A stretch of 64,000 bases of DNA. It comes from Novosphingobium aquimarinum. Lineage in GTDB: Bacteria; Pseudomonadota; Alphaproteobacteria; Sphingomonadales; Sphingomonadaceae. The DNA lies in NCBI RefSeq assembly GCF_009746585.1, contig NZ_WRPO01000002.1, positions 62,001 to 126,000 on the forward strand, written 5' to 3'. The notes below the pieces were generated by a model. It ran no database searches. It worked only from the letters and a program-made list of their open reading frames with translations, and was not told the origin of the DNA. The position numbers were made by a program, and so were the translations under genes. This document shows positions 52,105 through 59,291 of the stretch, in pieces. The stretch's first letter is position 1, and every line of letters begins with the position of its first letter.

Positions 52105-54267
52105 ATGGCACAGACGCAAGCCGCAAGACGCCCCGCCAATCGCGGCGCCAACCACCCGACGCTTCTGTCGGAAGGGCGCATCGGCGCGCTTACGGTCAAG
52201 AACCGCATGATCGTGACCGCGATGGGCGTAAGCCTTGCCGAAGCAGACGGCACGGTCGGCGATCGGCTGATCGATTATCATGTCGCGCAGGCAAAGGGCG
52301 GCGCGGGCCTGATCATCATGGGCGTGACCGGAGTCGCCTGGCCGGTCGGCTCGGTTCAGCCCAACCAGACCGCGATTTCGGACGATCGCTTCCTGCCGGG
52401 CCTCACCCGCCTCGTCGACGCCGTGCACGCGGAGGGCGGGAAAATCGCCGCGCAGCTGCATCATGGCGGTCTGGTCGCCACGCACAGTGCGGGGGATGGC
52501 CATCAGCTCTGGGCGCCAGCGGTGCCGCCAGCGTTTACCGGCGACTTTCCGGATTACTTCCTGCCCGAGGAACTGGCTGCTTTTGCCGGCGGCGCGGTGC
52601 CCACGGTCAAGGTTCTCGAGCGCGAGGACATCGATCACGCCATCCGCCAATTCGCCGATGCCGCGCTGCGCGCGCAAAAGGCCGGTTTCGACGGCGTCGA
52701 GATCCACGGTGGCCATGGCTATCTGCTCTCCTCCTTCATGTCGCCCTCGACCAACAGCCGAACGGACGAGTTCGGCGGCTCGCTCGAGAATCGTGCCCGG
52801 CTACTGCTGGAAGTGGTGCGCGCCGTCCGCGCGGCCGTCGGCCCGGACTTCGCGGTCTGGGTGAAGCTCGATTCGCGCGAGATGGGCAAGAAGGTCGGCA
52901 TTCAGCTCGACGATGCCCGCGCCGTCGCGCCGCTGGTCGAAGCGGCCGGCGCCGATGCGATTACGGTGACGGCCTATCACGACGTCGGCCAAGGCAAGCT
53001 GCACTCCGCCTCGAACATTCCGCATGAACCCGGCGTCCATCTCGAGGCGGCGAAGGCCATCAAGAGCGCGCTCAACATTCCCGTCATCGCATCGGGGCGT
53101 CTCGAGATGGATGTCGCGGAACGCAGCTTGGCCGACGGCGGCTTCGATTTCCTGGCGATGGGACGCAAGTTGCTCGCGGACCCGGACCTGCCCAACAAAC
53201 TGGCCCAGAACCGCATGGCCGAGATCCGGCCCTGCATCTACTGCTACACGTGTGTCAGCACCGCGTACTTGCGCGAACCGGTGCGCTGCGCGGTCCGGCC
53301 CGAAACGGCCTTCGAAAGCCGGAACTGGCTCCCCGAACATGCGCCCCGCCGCGCGGTGGTGATCGGCGGCGGCCCGGGCGGGATGGAAGCGGCCCGCCGC
53401 CTGGCGGCAAGCGGTGACGAAGTGATCCTGTTCGAAAAGTCCGATCGCCTCGGTGGCACCTTGCGCTTTGCCGGGCTCGCCTACGAGCCGAACGAGCGGC
53501 TGCTCGACTGGCTGCGGCACGAGGTCGAGCATGCGGCGATCAATGTCCGTCTCAATACCGAGGCCACCGCCGATATGGTCAAGGCGCTGAAGCCCGACGT
53601 CGTCTTCGTCGCCACCGGCGCAGTTCGCGACATGCCCGCGATCCCCGGCAGCGACCTCGATCATGTCTACAGCGGCGACGACATGCGCGCGATGATGCTG
53701 GGCGAAGACACGCAGGCCCTGAAGCGCAAGACCAGCTGGACCACGCGGATCGCCACCAAGGTCGGCGCGGCGACGGGGGCGACCGCCAATCTGGACCTCG
53801 TCCGCAAGGCGACGCATCACTGGATGCCGCTTGGCCAGAACATCGTCATCATCGGCGGCGAGCTGGTGGGCGTGGAGCTGGCCGAATTCCTGATGGAGCG
53901 TGGCCGCAACGTAACCGTGGTGGGCGAAGCGACGAAGTTCGGCGGCGGCCTGCTGCTGGTGCGACGCATGCGTCTGCTGGCGGAACTCAAGGAGCATGGC
54001 GTGGCGATGTTTCCAGGCGCTCGTGAGATCGCCATCGACAAGGCAGCGGTGCGTTTCCTCGATGCGGAAGGCAACCCGCAAAGCGCGGCGGCGGACCATG
54101 TCATCGTGGCGATGGGCGCGCATGGCGACACCAGTCTGGCCGACAGCCTCAAGCAAGACGGCCTCATGGTGCATGCCTATGGAGACGCGACCGGCGTCTC
54201 GTACATCGAGGGCGCGATCAGAGGCGCGGCGGAAGCCGTGGTCGCATCCTTGGCCACACCGGCCTGA
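52105..54267 (+). CDS. Old-yellow-enzyme-type FMN/FAD/4Fe-4S enoyl reductase (BaiCD/BaiH-like)
   Basis: A 720-residue three-part oxidoreductase like 2,4-dienoyl-CoA reductase and bile-acid BaiCD/BaiH. Residues 1-360 form the FMN TIM barrel (QLHHGGLVATHSAG, GVEIHGGHGYLLSSFMSP). RPCIYCYTCVSTAYLREPVRC (seen as CxxCxxC plus a later Cys) binds the 4Fe-4S cluster. The rest is a two-nucleotide domain: VVIGGGPGGMEAARRLAASG for FAD and IVIIGGELVGVELAEFL for NAD(P)H. It would reduce a double bond conjugated to a ketone or CoA ester; a 3-keto-steroid is inference. Confidence 0.88.
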   Translation: MAQTQAARRPANRGANHPTLLSEGRIGALTVKNRMIVTAMGVSLAEADGTVGDRLIDYHVAQAKGGAGLIIMGVTGVAWPVGSVQPNQTAISDDRFLPGLTRLVDAVHAEGGKIAAQLHHGGLVATHSAGDGHQLWAPAVPPAFTGDFPDYFLPEELAAFAGGAVPTVKVLEREDIDHAIRQFADAALRAQKAGFDGVEIHGGHGYLLSSFMSPSTNSRTDEFGGSLENRARLLLEVVRAVRAAVGPDFAVWVKLDSREMGKKVGIQLDDARAVAPLVEAAGADAITVTAYHDVGQGKLHSASNIPHEPGVHLEAAKAIKSALNIPVIASGRLEMDVAERSLADGGFDFLAMGRKLLADPDLPNKLAQNRMAEIRPCIYCYTCVSTAYLREPVRCAVRPETAFESRNWLPEHAPRRAVVIGGGPGGMEAARRLAASGDEVILFEKSDRLGGTLRFAGLAYEPNERLLDWLRHEVEHAAINVRLNTEATADMVKALKPDVVFVATGAVRDMPAIPGSDLDHVYSGDDMRAMMLGEDTQALKRKTSWTTRIATKVGAATGATANLDLVRKATHHWMPLGQNIVIIGGELVGVELAEFLMERGRNVTVVGEATKFGGGLLLVRRMRLLAELKEHGVAMFPGAREIAIDKAAVRFLDAEGNPQSAAADHVIVAMGAHGDTSLADSLKQDGLMVHAYGDATGVSYIEGAIRGAAEAVVASLATPA

Positions 54268-54311
54268 TGTCCACACCAACCTAATTTTTCAGACATAGCA
54301 GGAGAGACTTG

Positions 54312-55082
54312 ATGGCCGGCGATTTTCCGGAAGGCGCGGTGATTATATTCGGCGGCAGCGGCGGCATTGGTCGCGGTATCGCGAAGGAATTCGCGAAGGC
54401 GGGAAGTGCGGTCGCGATCTGTTACCATTCTAAGGCCGATGTGGCGGAAAAAGCCGCGCAGGAGGTACGCGACCTGGGCGTGAACGCCAGCATTCACAAG
54501 GCGGACGTGCGCGATCGCGCGCAACTACAGGCCGCGTTCGATGACGCCGCCGGTCAGCATGGCCGCATCCATACCGTCGTCTGGGGCGCGGGCCCGGTCG
54601 TGCCGCAAGTCCCGGTCGCCGACTGGACGGACGAGCAATACCGCGCGTCGATGGAAATCGAGGTGTTCGGCTTCTATCACGCGACGCGCGCCGCCATTCC
54701 GCACTTCCGTGAACGGGGCGGTGGCTCCTTCGTGCACCTCGGCTCGGCCGGGCACGACTGGTGGCCGCATCTCGATGGTCTTTCCGTGGCACCAAAGGCG
54801 AGCAACGAAGCGCTCATCACGGGCATCGCGAAGGAAGAGGGCGTGAACGAGATTCGCGCCAATTCGATCCTGGTGGGCGTGATCGACGCGGGCCAGTTCA
54901 AGGTCGGCCAGGAACAAGGCACTTTCGACGAAAACTGGGAGCGCGAAGTCAAGAAAATGCTCCCGATCAAACGCTGGGGCAAGGCCGAGGACATTGGCCA
55001 GGCGGCGGTGTTCTTGGCTTCCGACCGCGCCAATTACATCACCGGCCAGCGTATCTCGGTCGCCGGTGGCTTCGGTGTCTGA
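54312..55082 (+). CDS. SDR-fold protein without the catalytic tyrosine
   Basis: A 256-residue SDR-fold paralogue of the 46792 protein. IFGGSGGIGRGIAKEFAK binds nucleotide; the active-site position reads SVAPK (in LSVAPKASNEAL) instead of YxxxK, after the shared GSAGHDWWP motif. It ends TGQRISVAGGFGV. I start it at the ATG at 54312; a TTG lies three bases upstream. It follows the flavin enzyme by 44 bases and overlaps the SnoaL-like gene, so it probably works in the same step sequence. Confidence 0.82.
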   Translation: MAGDFPEGAVIIFGGSGGIGRGIAKEFAKAGSAVAICYHSKADVAEKAAQEVRDLGVNASIHKADVRDRAQLQAAFDDAAGQHGRIHTVVWGAGPVVPQVPVADWTDEQYRASMEIEVFGFYHATRAAIPHFRERGGGSFVHLGSAGHDWWPHLDGLSVAPKASNEALITGIAKEEGVNEIRANSILVGVIDAGQFKVGQEQGTFDENWEREVKKMLPIKRWGKAEDIGQAAVFLASDRANYITGQRISVAGGFGV

Positions 55083-55641
55083 TCACGCTACGAGGGCGGC
55101 CACGCGCCGCCCTCATGTCATCGATGCCGATGAAATCGCCGATCGGCTCGCGCTGCAGCATTTGGTCGCGGCTTATTGCCATGCGATCGACCGGCGCGAC
55201 TACGCCTTGCTCGCGACGCTCTATCACGACGACGCGATCGACGATCACAGTCCGTATTATTGCGGCCCGGTGGCGGGCTATATCGCATGGCTGCCCAGCA
55301 TGCTGGGCAACTGGCGCGCGACATCCCATCGGGTCGATACCGGTATTTACGTGATCGACGGCGACCAGGCCGAAGGCGAAGTGCGTGCGACAGCCTGGCA
55401 TCGCACGACCGATGGCAAGAGGGATTTCGTCGCGCATGGTCGCTATGCCGATCGCTACACGCGCAGGGACGGCGTGTGGCGGTTTCAGCACCGTGCGTTC
55501 ATCCTCGACTGGTCGGAGGAACGCACGGTGGAAACGGGCGACGACTTCGGCAGCGAGGGCGTGGCGGTGGGCCATGCCGGAGAAGAGGATCCGGTCTATC
55601 GCCTGCTGCCGCTGATGGGCGCGGATCGTTCTTCGATCTGA
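55075..55641 (+). CDS. SnoaL-like NTF2-fold protein
   Basis: A 188-residue cone-fold protein starting at GTG 55075, which overlaps the SDR stop by eight bases; no ATG fits the frame before the conserved domain. LALQHLVAAYCHAIDRRDYA, YHDDAIDDHSPYYCGPVAG and AHGRYADRYTRRDGVWRFQH define the fold and mark it as a paralogue of the 50724 protein. Together with the tyrosine-less SDR it repeats the association seen at 46792/50724. It may be a steroid dehydratase or isomerase; this is not proven. Confidence 0.78.
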   Translation: MSDHATRAATRRPHVIDADEIADRLALQHLVAAYCHAIDRRDYALLATLYHDDAIDDHSPYYCGPVAGYIAWLPSMLGNWRATSHRVDTGIYVIDGDQAEGEVRATAWHRTTDGKRDFVAHGRYADRYTRRDGVWRFQHRAFILDWSEERTVETGDDFGSEGVAVGHAGEEDPVYRLLPLMGADRSSI

Positions 55642-55655
55642 CCCGCGCCTTGGTG

Positions 55656-55673
55656 GAATTGCTGCGGCAATTC
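55656..55673. terminator. Perfect hairpin between convergent genes
   Basis: GAATTGC (55656-55662) pairs perfectly with GCAATTC (55667-55673) around the loop TGCG. It is in the 37-bp gap between the stops of the plus-strand SnoaL-like gene and the minus-strand EthD-SnoaL gene, as a bidirectional terminator would be. Confidence 0.6.
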
Positions 55674-55678
55674 GCGCG

Positions 55679-56485
55679 TCAGTCGTGCGTGGGATAGAGG
55701 ATTGCCGGGTCCCCGCTTTGCGTGGCCCAGATCGCGTCGCGTCGCACGATACGCCAGCCCTGCGGGCGCCGCTCCCAACGATCGACATATTCGCCATTGG
55801 AATCGAAAATGGGGCCTACGGGATCGTTCGTGCGCTGATGGCGCGCCTGCACATAAGCGCGGCTGATGGCCGTATCGCCGTCCAGATCGACGAGAATGCT
55901 GCCCAGCAAATGCTGCGTTCCCCCGCAGATATCGAGATAGCGGCGCATCTGCTCGGTCAAGGCCGACAGCCCGCTTTTCTCGCCTTCGCCATATTCGAAA
56001 GTGAGGTCGGTCGCGAAGACCTGCTCTAGCGCGTCCCACTCCTTGCGATCGAGTATGCGCGCGAACCGCGACAGCTGGCGGACGATGTCGCGTTCATCGT
56101 GCAATTCGCGAAGTTCGTGCCGCGTTCCAGCCGGCGCGCGCGAGGGGCTAGACCGCTCCTCAACGATATACATCCGCGTCGCCCCGCGATCGAACACGTT
56201 TTCCTCGTCCTCGGCGATCTGGCGTGCGATATCGGGATCGGTGGAACGCTCGACGAACCGATCGTAAGCGGCGCGGTCCTCGAACCATAGCTCGGTAACC
56301 ACGTCGAATTGCCGGGCCGCGCCAAATTCGAAGGCCCCCTCCGTCTCGAAAAAGTTGCGGCGATATTCCCTGATTTCCGGCATCAATTTCAGGATCAAGG
56401 GCGCGTGATTGCTCTCGTAGTATTCGATGAACTGATCCCGGCTCAGGCCTTGCTTGGCCTTCAACATCGCCACGCACTTCAGCAT
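55679..56485 (-). CDS. EthD-SnoaL fusion protein
   Basis: A 268-residue two-domain protein. Residues 1-105 are an EthD-type ferredoxin-like domain (MLKCVAMLKAKQGLSRDQFI, YYESNHAPLILKLMPEI, QFDVVTELWFEDRAAYDRF). Residues 115-268 are a SnoaL-like NTF2 domain (HDERDIVRQLSRFARILDR, GTQHLLGSILVDLDGD, YVDRWERRPQGWRIVRRD). Both domain types occur as separate genes in this window, so the fusion implies they act together. ATG at 56485. It is divergent from the epimerase-like gene. Function unknown. Confidence 0.8.
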   Translation of the reverse strand: MLKCVAMLKAKQGLSRDQFIEYYESNHAPLILKLMPEIREYRRNFFETEGAFEFGAARQFDVVTELWFEDRAAYDRFVERSTDPDIARQIAEDEENVFDRGATRMYIVEERSSPSRAPAGTRHELRELHDERDIVRQLSRFARILDRKEWDALEQVFATDLTFEYGEGEKSGLSALTEQMRRYLDICGGTQHLLGSILVDLDGDTAISRAYVQARHQRTNDPVGPIFDSNGEYVDRWERRPQGWRIVRRDAIWATQSGDPAILYPTHD

Positions 56486-56624
56486 CGTATCCCCCTACGC
56501 AGTTTGATGTTAGGCGACACGAAAGCCTCATTCTTGGCAAGCTCAAATCGCTTCTTGTCTGCGCATATGGCTATAAACCCGCGTACGCATAGGTCGAAGA
56601 CAAACAAAAACTAGGGAGGCAGTC
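56486..56624. promoter_or_regulatory. Divergent promoter region with two TACGCA motifs
   Basis: A 139-bp gap. TACGCA occurs at 56496-56501, eleven bases from the EthD-SnoaL start, and at 56584-56589, ahead of the epimerase-like gene. A looser TGCGCA copy lies between them near 56561. The symmetric placement next to both start codons fits a shared operator. Confidence 0.5.
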
Positions 56625-57446
56625 CTGGGCCTGCAAAATCAAAGGTTCGCCCTCGATCATCTCACCGTGGTCGACGCCATGCCCCATGAGCTGATCGAAG
56701 TCGCGGCGACGACCGGGTATCGGGCGGTCTGCCTCTTCCTCGAATCCATGGACGTCCTGCCACGGATGCCGCGCTTTTCGCTCGTCGATGATCGCGCGGC
56801 GCGGCGCGAAGCCAAAGTCAGGATGACCGACTTGGGTATAAGCCTGGATCTCGCATACCCCTTCACGCTGGCCGGCCGGACAGAAGTGCGGGATTTCAAA
56901 CCGAGCCTGGAAGCAGCCGCTGACCTCGACGCGAGGTTCGTCAACGTCCTGATGTATGATCGCGATCCTGAGCGACGCCTGGAACGACTCGCGCAATTTT
57001 GCGCACTTGCTACGTCATTCGATTTGGGCGTGGTCGTCGAGTTCTTTCCTGCTTCGCAGATCCCTTCCTTAACCACCGCAGCGGCTCAGCTGCGCGCGCT
57101 GGACGGGGGCGATACGATCGGCATCAACGTCGATCTGCTTCACTTGTATCGGTCCGGTGGCGACATCGCACAGTTGGCTGCGACTTCACCGGAGCACATC
57201 CTCTACGCGCAATATTGCGATGCGCCACTGCAACGCGATGCCGCGCAGCATGCGTACGAGGCGTCCAGCGATCGCATGCTGGCGGGCGATGGCGCTCTCG
57301 ATCTGCGGGGCTTTTCGCAAGCGCTGCCGCCCAACTGTCTTGCCAGTATCGAATTGCCGCGCGATGCCGCGATCGATCGCGGCCTTTCGCAACAGGACCG
57401 TGCGCGCGCCGCCCTTTCGAGCGTACTGCGCGCAATCGAGCGATAG
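56625..57446 (+). CDS. Sugar-phosphate isomerase/epimerase-like TIM-barrel protein, probable CTG start
   Basis: A TIM-barrel protein of the xylose-isomerase-like/IolE superfamily: FALDHLTVVDAMPHELIEVA, AVCLFLESMDVLPRM, GVVVEFFPASQIPSL and IGINVDLLHLYRSGGD with metal-type Glu and Asp. The first conventional start (GTG 56667) would cut off the first beta strand (RFALDHLTV). An in-frame CTG at 56625 has GGGAGG five bases upstream and gives 273 residues with a complete N-terminus. No ATG, GTG or TTG is available there. The substrate is unknown; the family is not limited to sugars. Confidence 0.78.
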   Translation: MGLQNQRFALDHLTVVDAMPHELIEVAATTGYRAVCLFLESMDVLPRMPRFSLVDDRAARREAKVRMTDLGISLDLAYPFTLAGRTEVRDFKPSLEAAADLDARFVNVLMYDRDPERRLERLAQFCALATSFDLGVVVEFFPASQIPSLTTAAAQLRALDGGDTIGINVDLLHLYRSGGDIAQLAATSPEHILYAQYCDAPLQRDAAQHAYEASSDRMLAGDGALDLRGFSQALPPNCLASIELPRDAAIDRGLSQQDRARAALSSVLRAIER

Positions 57447-57453
57447 GTGCCTT

Positions 57454-57477
57454 GGGGCGCTAGTTGGCGTCCGCCCC
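57454..57477. terminator. Possible hairpin at a convergent junction
   Basis: GGGGCG (57454-57459) can pair with CGCCCC (57472-57477) over a 12-base loop at the junction of two convergent genes only 13 bases apart. Weak support. Confidence 0.25.
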
Positions 57478-57975
57478 GCCCCGTTCCGCGTAAATGGCTT
57501 GCGCACGCGCCTTCAGCGCCTGTGCGGTGTCATTGAACGCGCGGGTCACCCAAGGACCGCAGAAACGCATCACATGGATGCCGTTCGGCCCCAGAAAGGC
57601 GTCGGTCGAAAGATACCGGCAGCGGTTTGGGCCAAGCGCTTCGATAACCTGATCGCGCCGGGCCGGGTAGGGCCACACCGGATTGTCGCGCAGCTCCCAG
57701 GAAAGCAGACGTTCGGGTTCGAAAGCGCAGACGTATTCGAGATTGGGCGCGAGCTGTCCGGGGTTCGCGTAATTGACCAGCGACATCTTCACCGGCGCCC
57801 CCATCTCCAGCGTCGATTCGGCGTGGACGCAAAACGGGTTCCATTCCCCATAGCGCGGCATGTCCGTGAGCACCTCCCACACGATCGAAGCAGGCGCATC
57901 GATCTCGATCGGGTCGGACGCGACCAGCGTTTCCGGGTCGTACACAGCGAATGGATCGAACGGCTTATCTGTCAT
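57460..57975 (-). CDS. SRPBCC-family (START-like) protein
   Basis: A 171-residue helix-grip protein of the polyketide cyclase/SRPBCC type. IEIDAPASIVWEVLTDMPRYGEWNPF is the typical first strand/helix, followed by MSLVNYANPGQLAPNLEYVC and MRFCGPWVTRAFNDTAQALK. The fold holds hydrophobic ligands such as sterols. I start it at the ATG at 57975 with GGAGAGG upstream; the open frame to 58065 overlaps the next gene. A ligand-binding or cyclase role is possible; no reaction can be named. Confidence 0.82.
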   Translation of the reverse strand: MTDKPFDPFAVYDPETLVASDPIEIDAPASIVWEVLTDMPRYGEWNPFCVHAESTLEMGAPVKMSLVNYANPGQLAPNLEYVCAFEPERLLSWELRDNPVWPYPARRDQVIEALGPNRCRYLSTDAFLGPNGIHVMRFCGPWVTRAFNDTAQALKARAQAIYAERGGADAN

Positions 57976-58033
57976 TATTCCTCTCCTCGTGGGCCTTTCC
58001 GGACCCATCATAGCGGCCGCGTCGACGCGCGCG

Positions 58034-59008
58034 TCAGGCCTCGGCGCGCAGTTGTGCCAATTCATCAGGCGACAGCGTGATATCCGCCGCCTTCACGCTG
58101 TCTCGCAGCTGTTCGGGCCTGGTTGCGCCGATGATCGGGATCGTCTGGTGCGGCTGATTCAGCAGATAAGCCAGCGCGATTTCATTGACGGACACCCCAT
58201 GCGCCTCAGCCAGCTTCTGCAAGGCGGCAAGACGCGGACGGTTGCGGGGATCGTCGTAGCGAGATTTCAGCATATCGGACAAGGCAGCCTCGCCGCCTTC
58301 CGCCAGCTTGGTGAAATAACCGCCGCTTTGTCCGGCATAGGGAATCATCGGAAGGCCATCGGCATGCAGCGCTTCGTAATGGCCTTCGTAATGCAGCTGA
58401 TAGCCTTGCGCCGCCGCGTTCTCGACGTTGGGGACCGCGAGCCCCCAGAAGGGCTGGGCAGCGACGAAGCCCTGCTTGCCGATCGAGCGCGCGTAGGCAT
58501 TCGCTTCGCCAATCCGTGCCGCCGACCAGTTGGACGCGCCGAAATACCGGATCAGGCCCTTTTCCTGAAAACCAAGCAAAGTATCGATGATCGGCCCGAC
58601 CGGCGCTTCGGGATTGTCGGCGTGAAGCCAGTACAGATCGATCGTGTCGACTTGCAGATGCTCAAGGCTTTCGGTGAGATCCTGGGTCAGATCCTCGGTC
58701 GTGACGCGGTTGCGCCAATCGCCCGCGCGCAGATCGAACTGACCGCCCTTGGTGGCGATCACGATCTCGTCCCGCCGCTTGGTCTTCAGCCATGTGCCGA
58801 CAGCCCGCTCGCTGGCGCCCACCGGCGCGGTGGGCACCCAGTCTCCGTAAGAACGCGCCGTGTCGATGAAATTGCCGCCAAGCGCCTGGAATTGATCCAG
58901 GATCGCGCTGGAGTGCTCCTGGTCTACGGCGGTGCCCAGCATATTGGTGCCGTAGCACAGGGGACTGACCGAAAGATCCGTCTCAGCTATCGTAACCCTG
59001 CCAAGCAT
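58034..59008 (-). CDS. Aldo/keto reductase
   Basis: A 324-residue aldo/keto reductase. The tetrad is visible: Asp and Tyr in FIDTARSYGDW, Lys in IVIATKGGQF and His in DLYWLHADNPEAP. LNQPHQTIPIIGATRPEQL is the nucleotide-binding end. It resembles bacterial AKR12/YghZ-type enzymes rather than the vertebrate steroid AKR1 group. It lies 58 bases upstream of the SRPBCC gene on the same strand and is divergent from the flavin oxidoreductase. Substrate unknown. Confidence 0.88.
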   Translation of the reverse strand: MLGRVTIAETDLSVSPLCYGTNMLGTAVDQEHSSAILDQFQALGGNFIDTARSYGDWVPTAPVGASERAVGTWLKTKRRDEIVIATKGGQFDLRAGDWRNRVTTEDLTQDLTESLEHLQVDTIDLYWLHADNPEAPVGPIIDTLLGFQEKGLIRYFGASNWSAARIGEANAYARSIGKQGFVAAQPFWGLAVPNVENAAAQGYQLHYEGHYEALHADGLPMIPYAGQSGGYFTKLAEGGEAALSDMLKSRYDDPRNRPRLAALQKLAEAHGVSVNEIALAYLLNQPHQTIPIIGATRPEQLRDSVKAADITLSPDELAQLRAEA

Positions 59009-59291
59009 CGCGCTCCCCTCTCGATTTATGTGAACCTCGCCCTCGAACCAAAGTGGGTAGCTCTTGTTCGTGGGGAGAACAAGGATATGCGACGCAAATC
59101 ATCATCTACACGCAAAAATAACTTCACTTCGCGGAATGAAGTGCGCATGGTGGCCACCCGATGGCGCCGAATGCGGAAAATGGCGAGTTGGACATGCAAG
59201 TCTAGTCTAAATGGACGATGCCGGCGGTGAGACCGTGTTTTATGGCTTGCGCACCAAGACGGCGAACTGACCGGTACAGGAGAGGCATACA
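59009..59291. promoter_or_regulatory. Divergent control region with two inverted repeats (longest gap, 283 bp)
   Basis: CTTGTTC (59063-59069) and GAACAAG (59077-59083) form a perfect 7-7-7 inverted repeat. ACTTCA (59121-59126) and TGAAGT (59137-59142) flank a second imperfect palindrome of 22 bp. Two ACGCAAA words lie near 59092 and 59110, matching the right half of the hsaA-hsaC operator. No open reading frame in the gap looks coding. A GGAGAGG ribosome site precedes the plus-strand gene. Confidence 0.5.
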
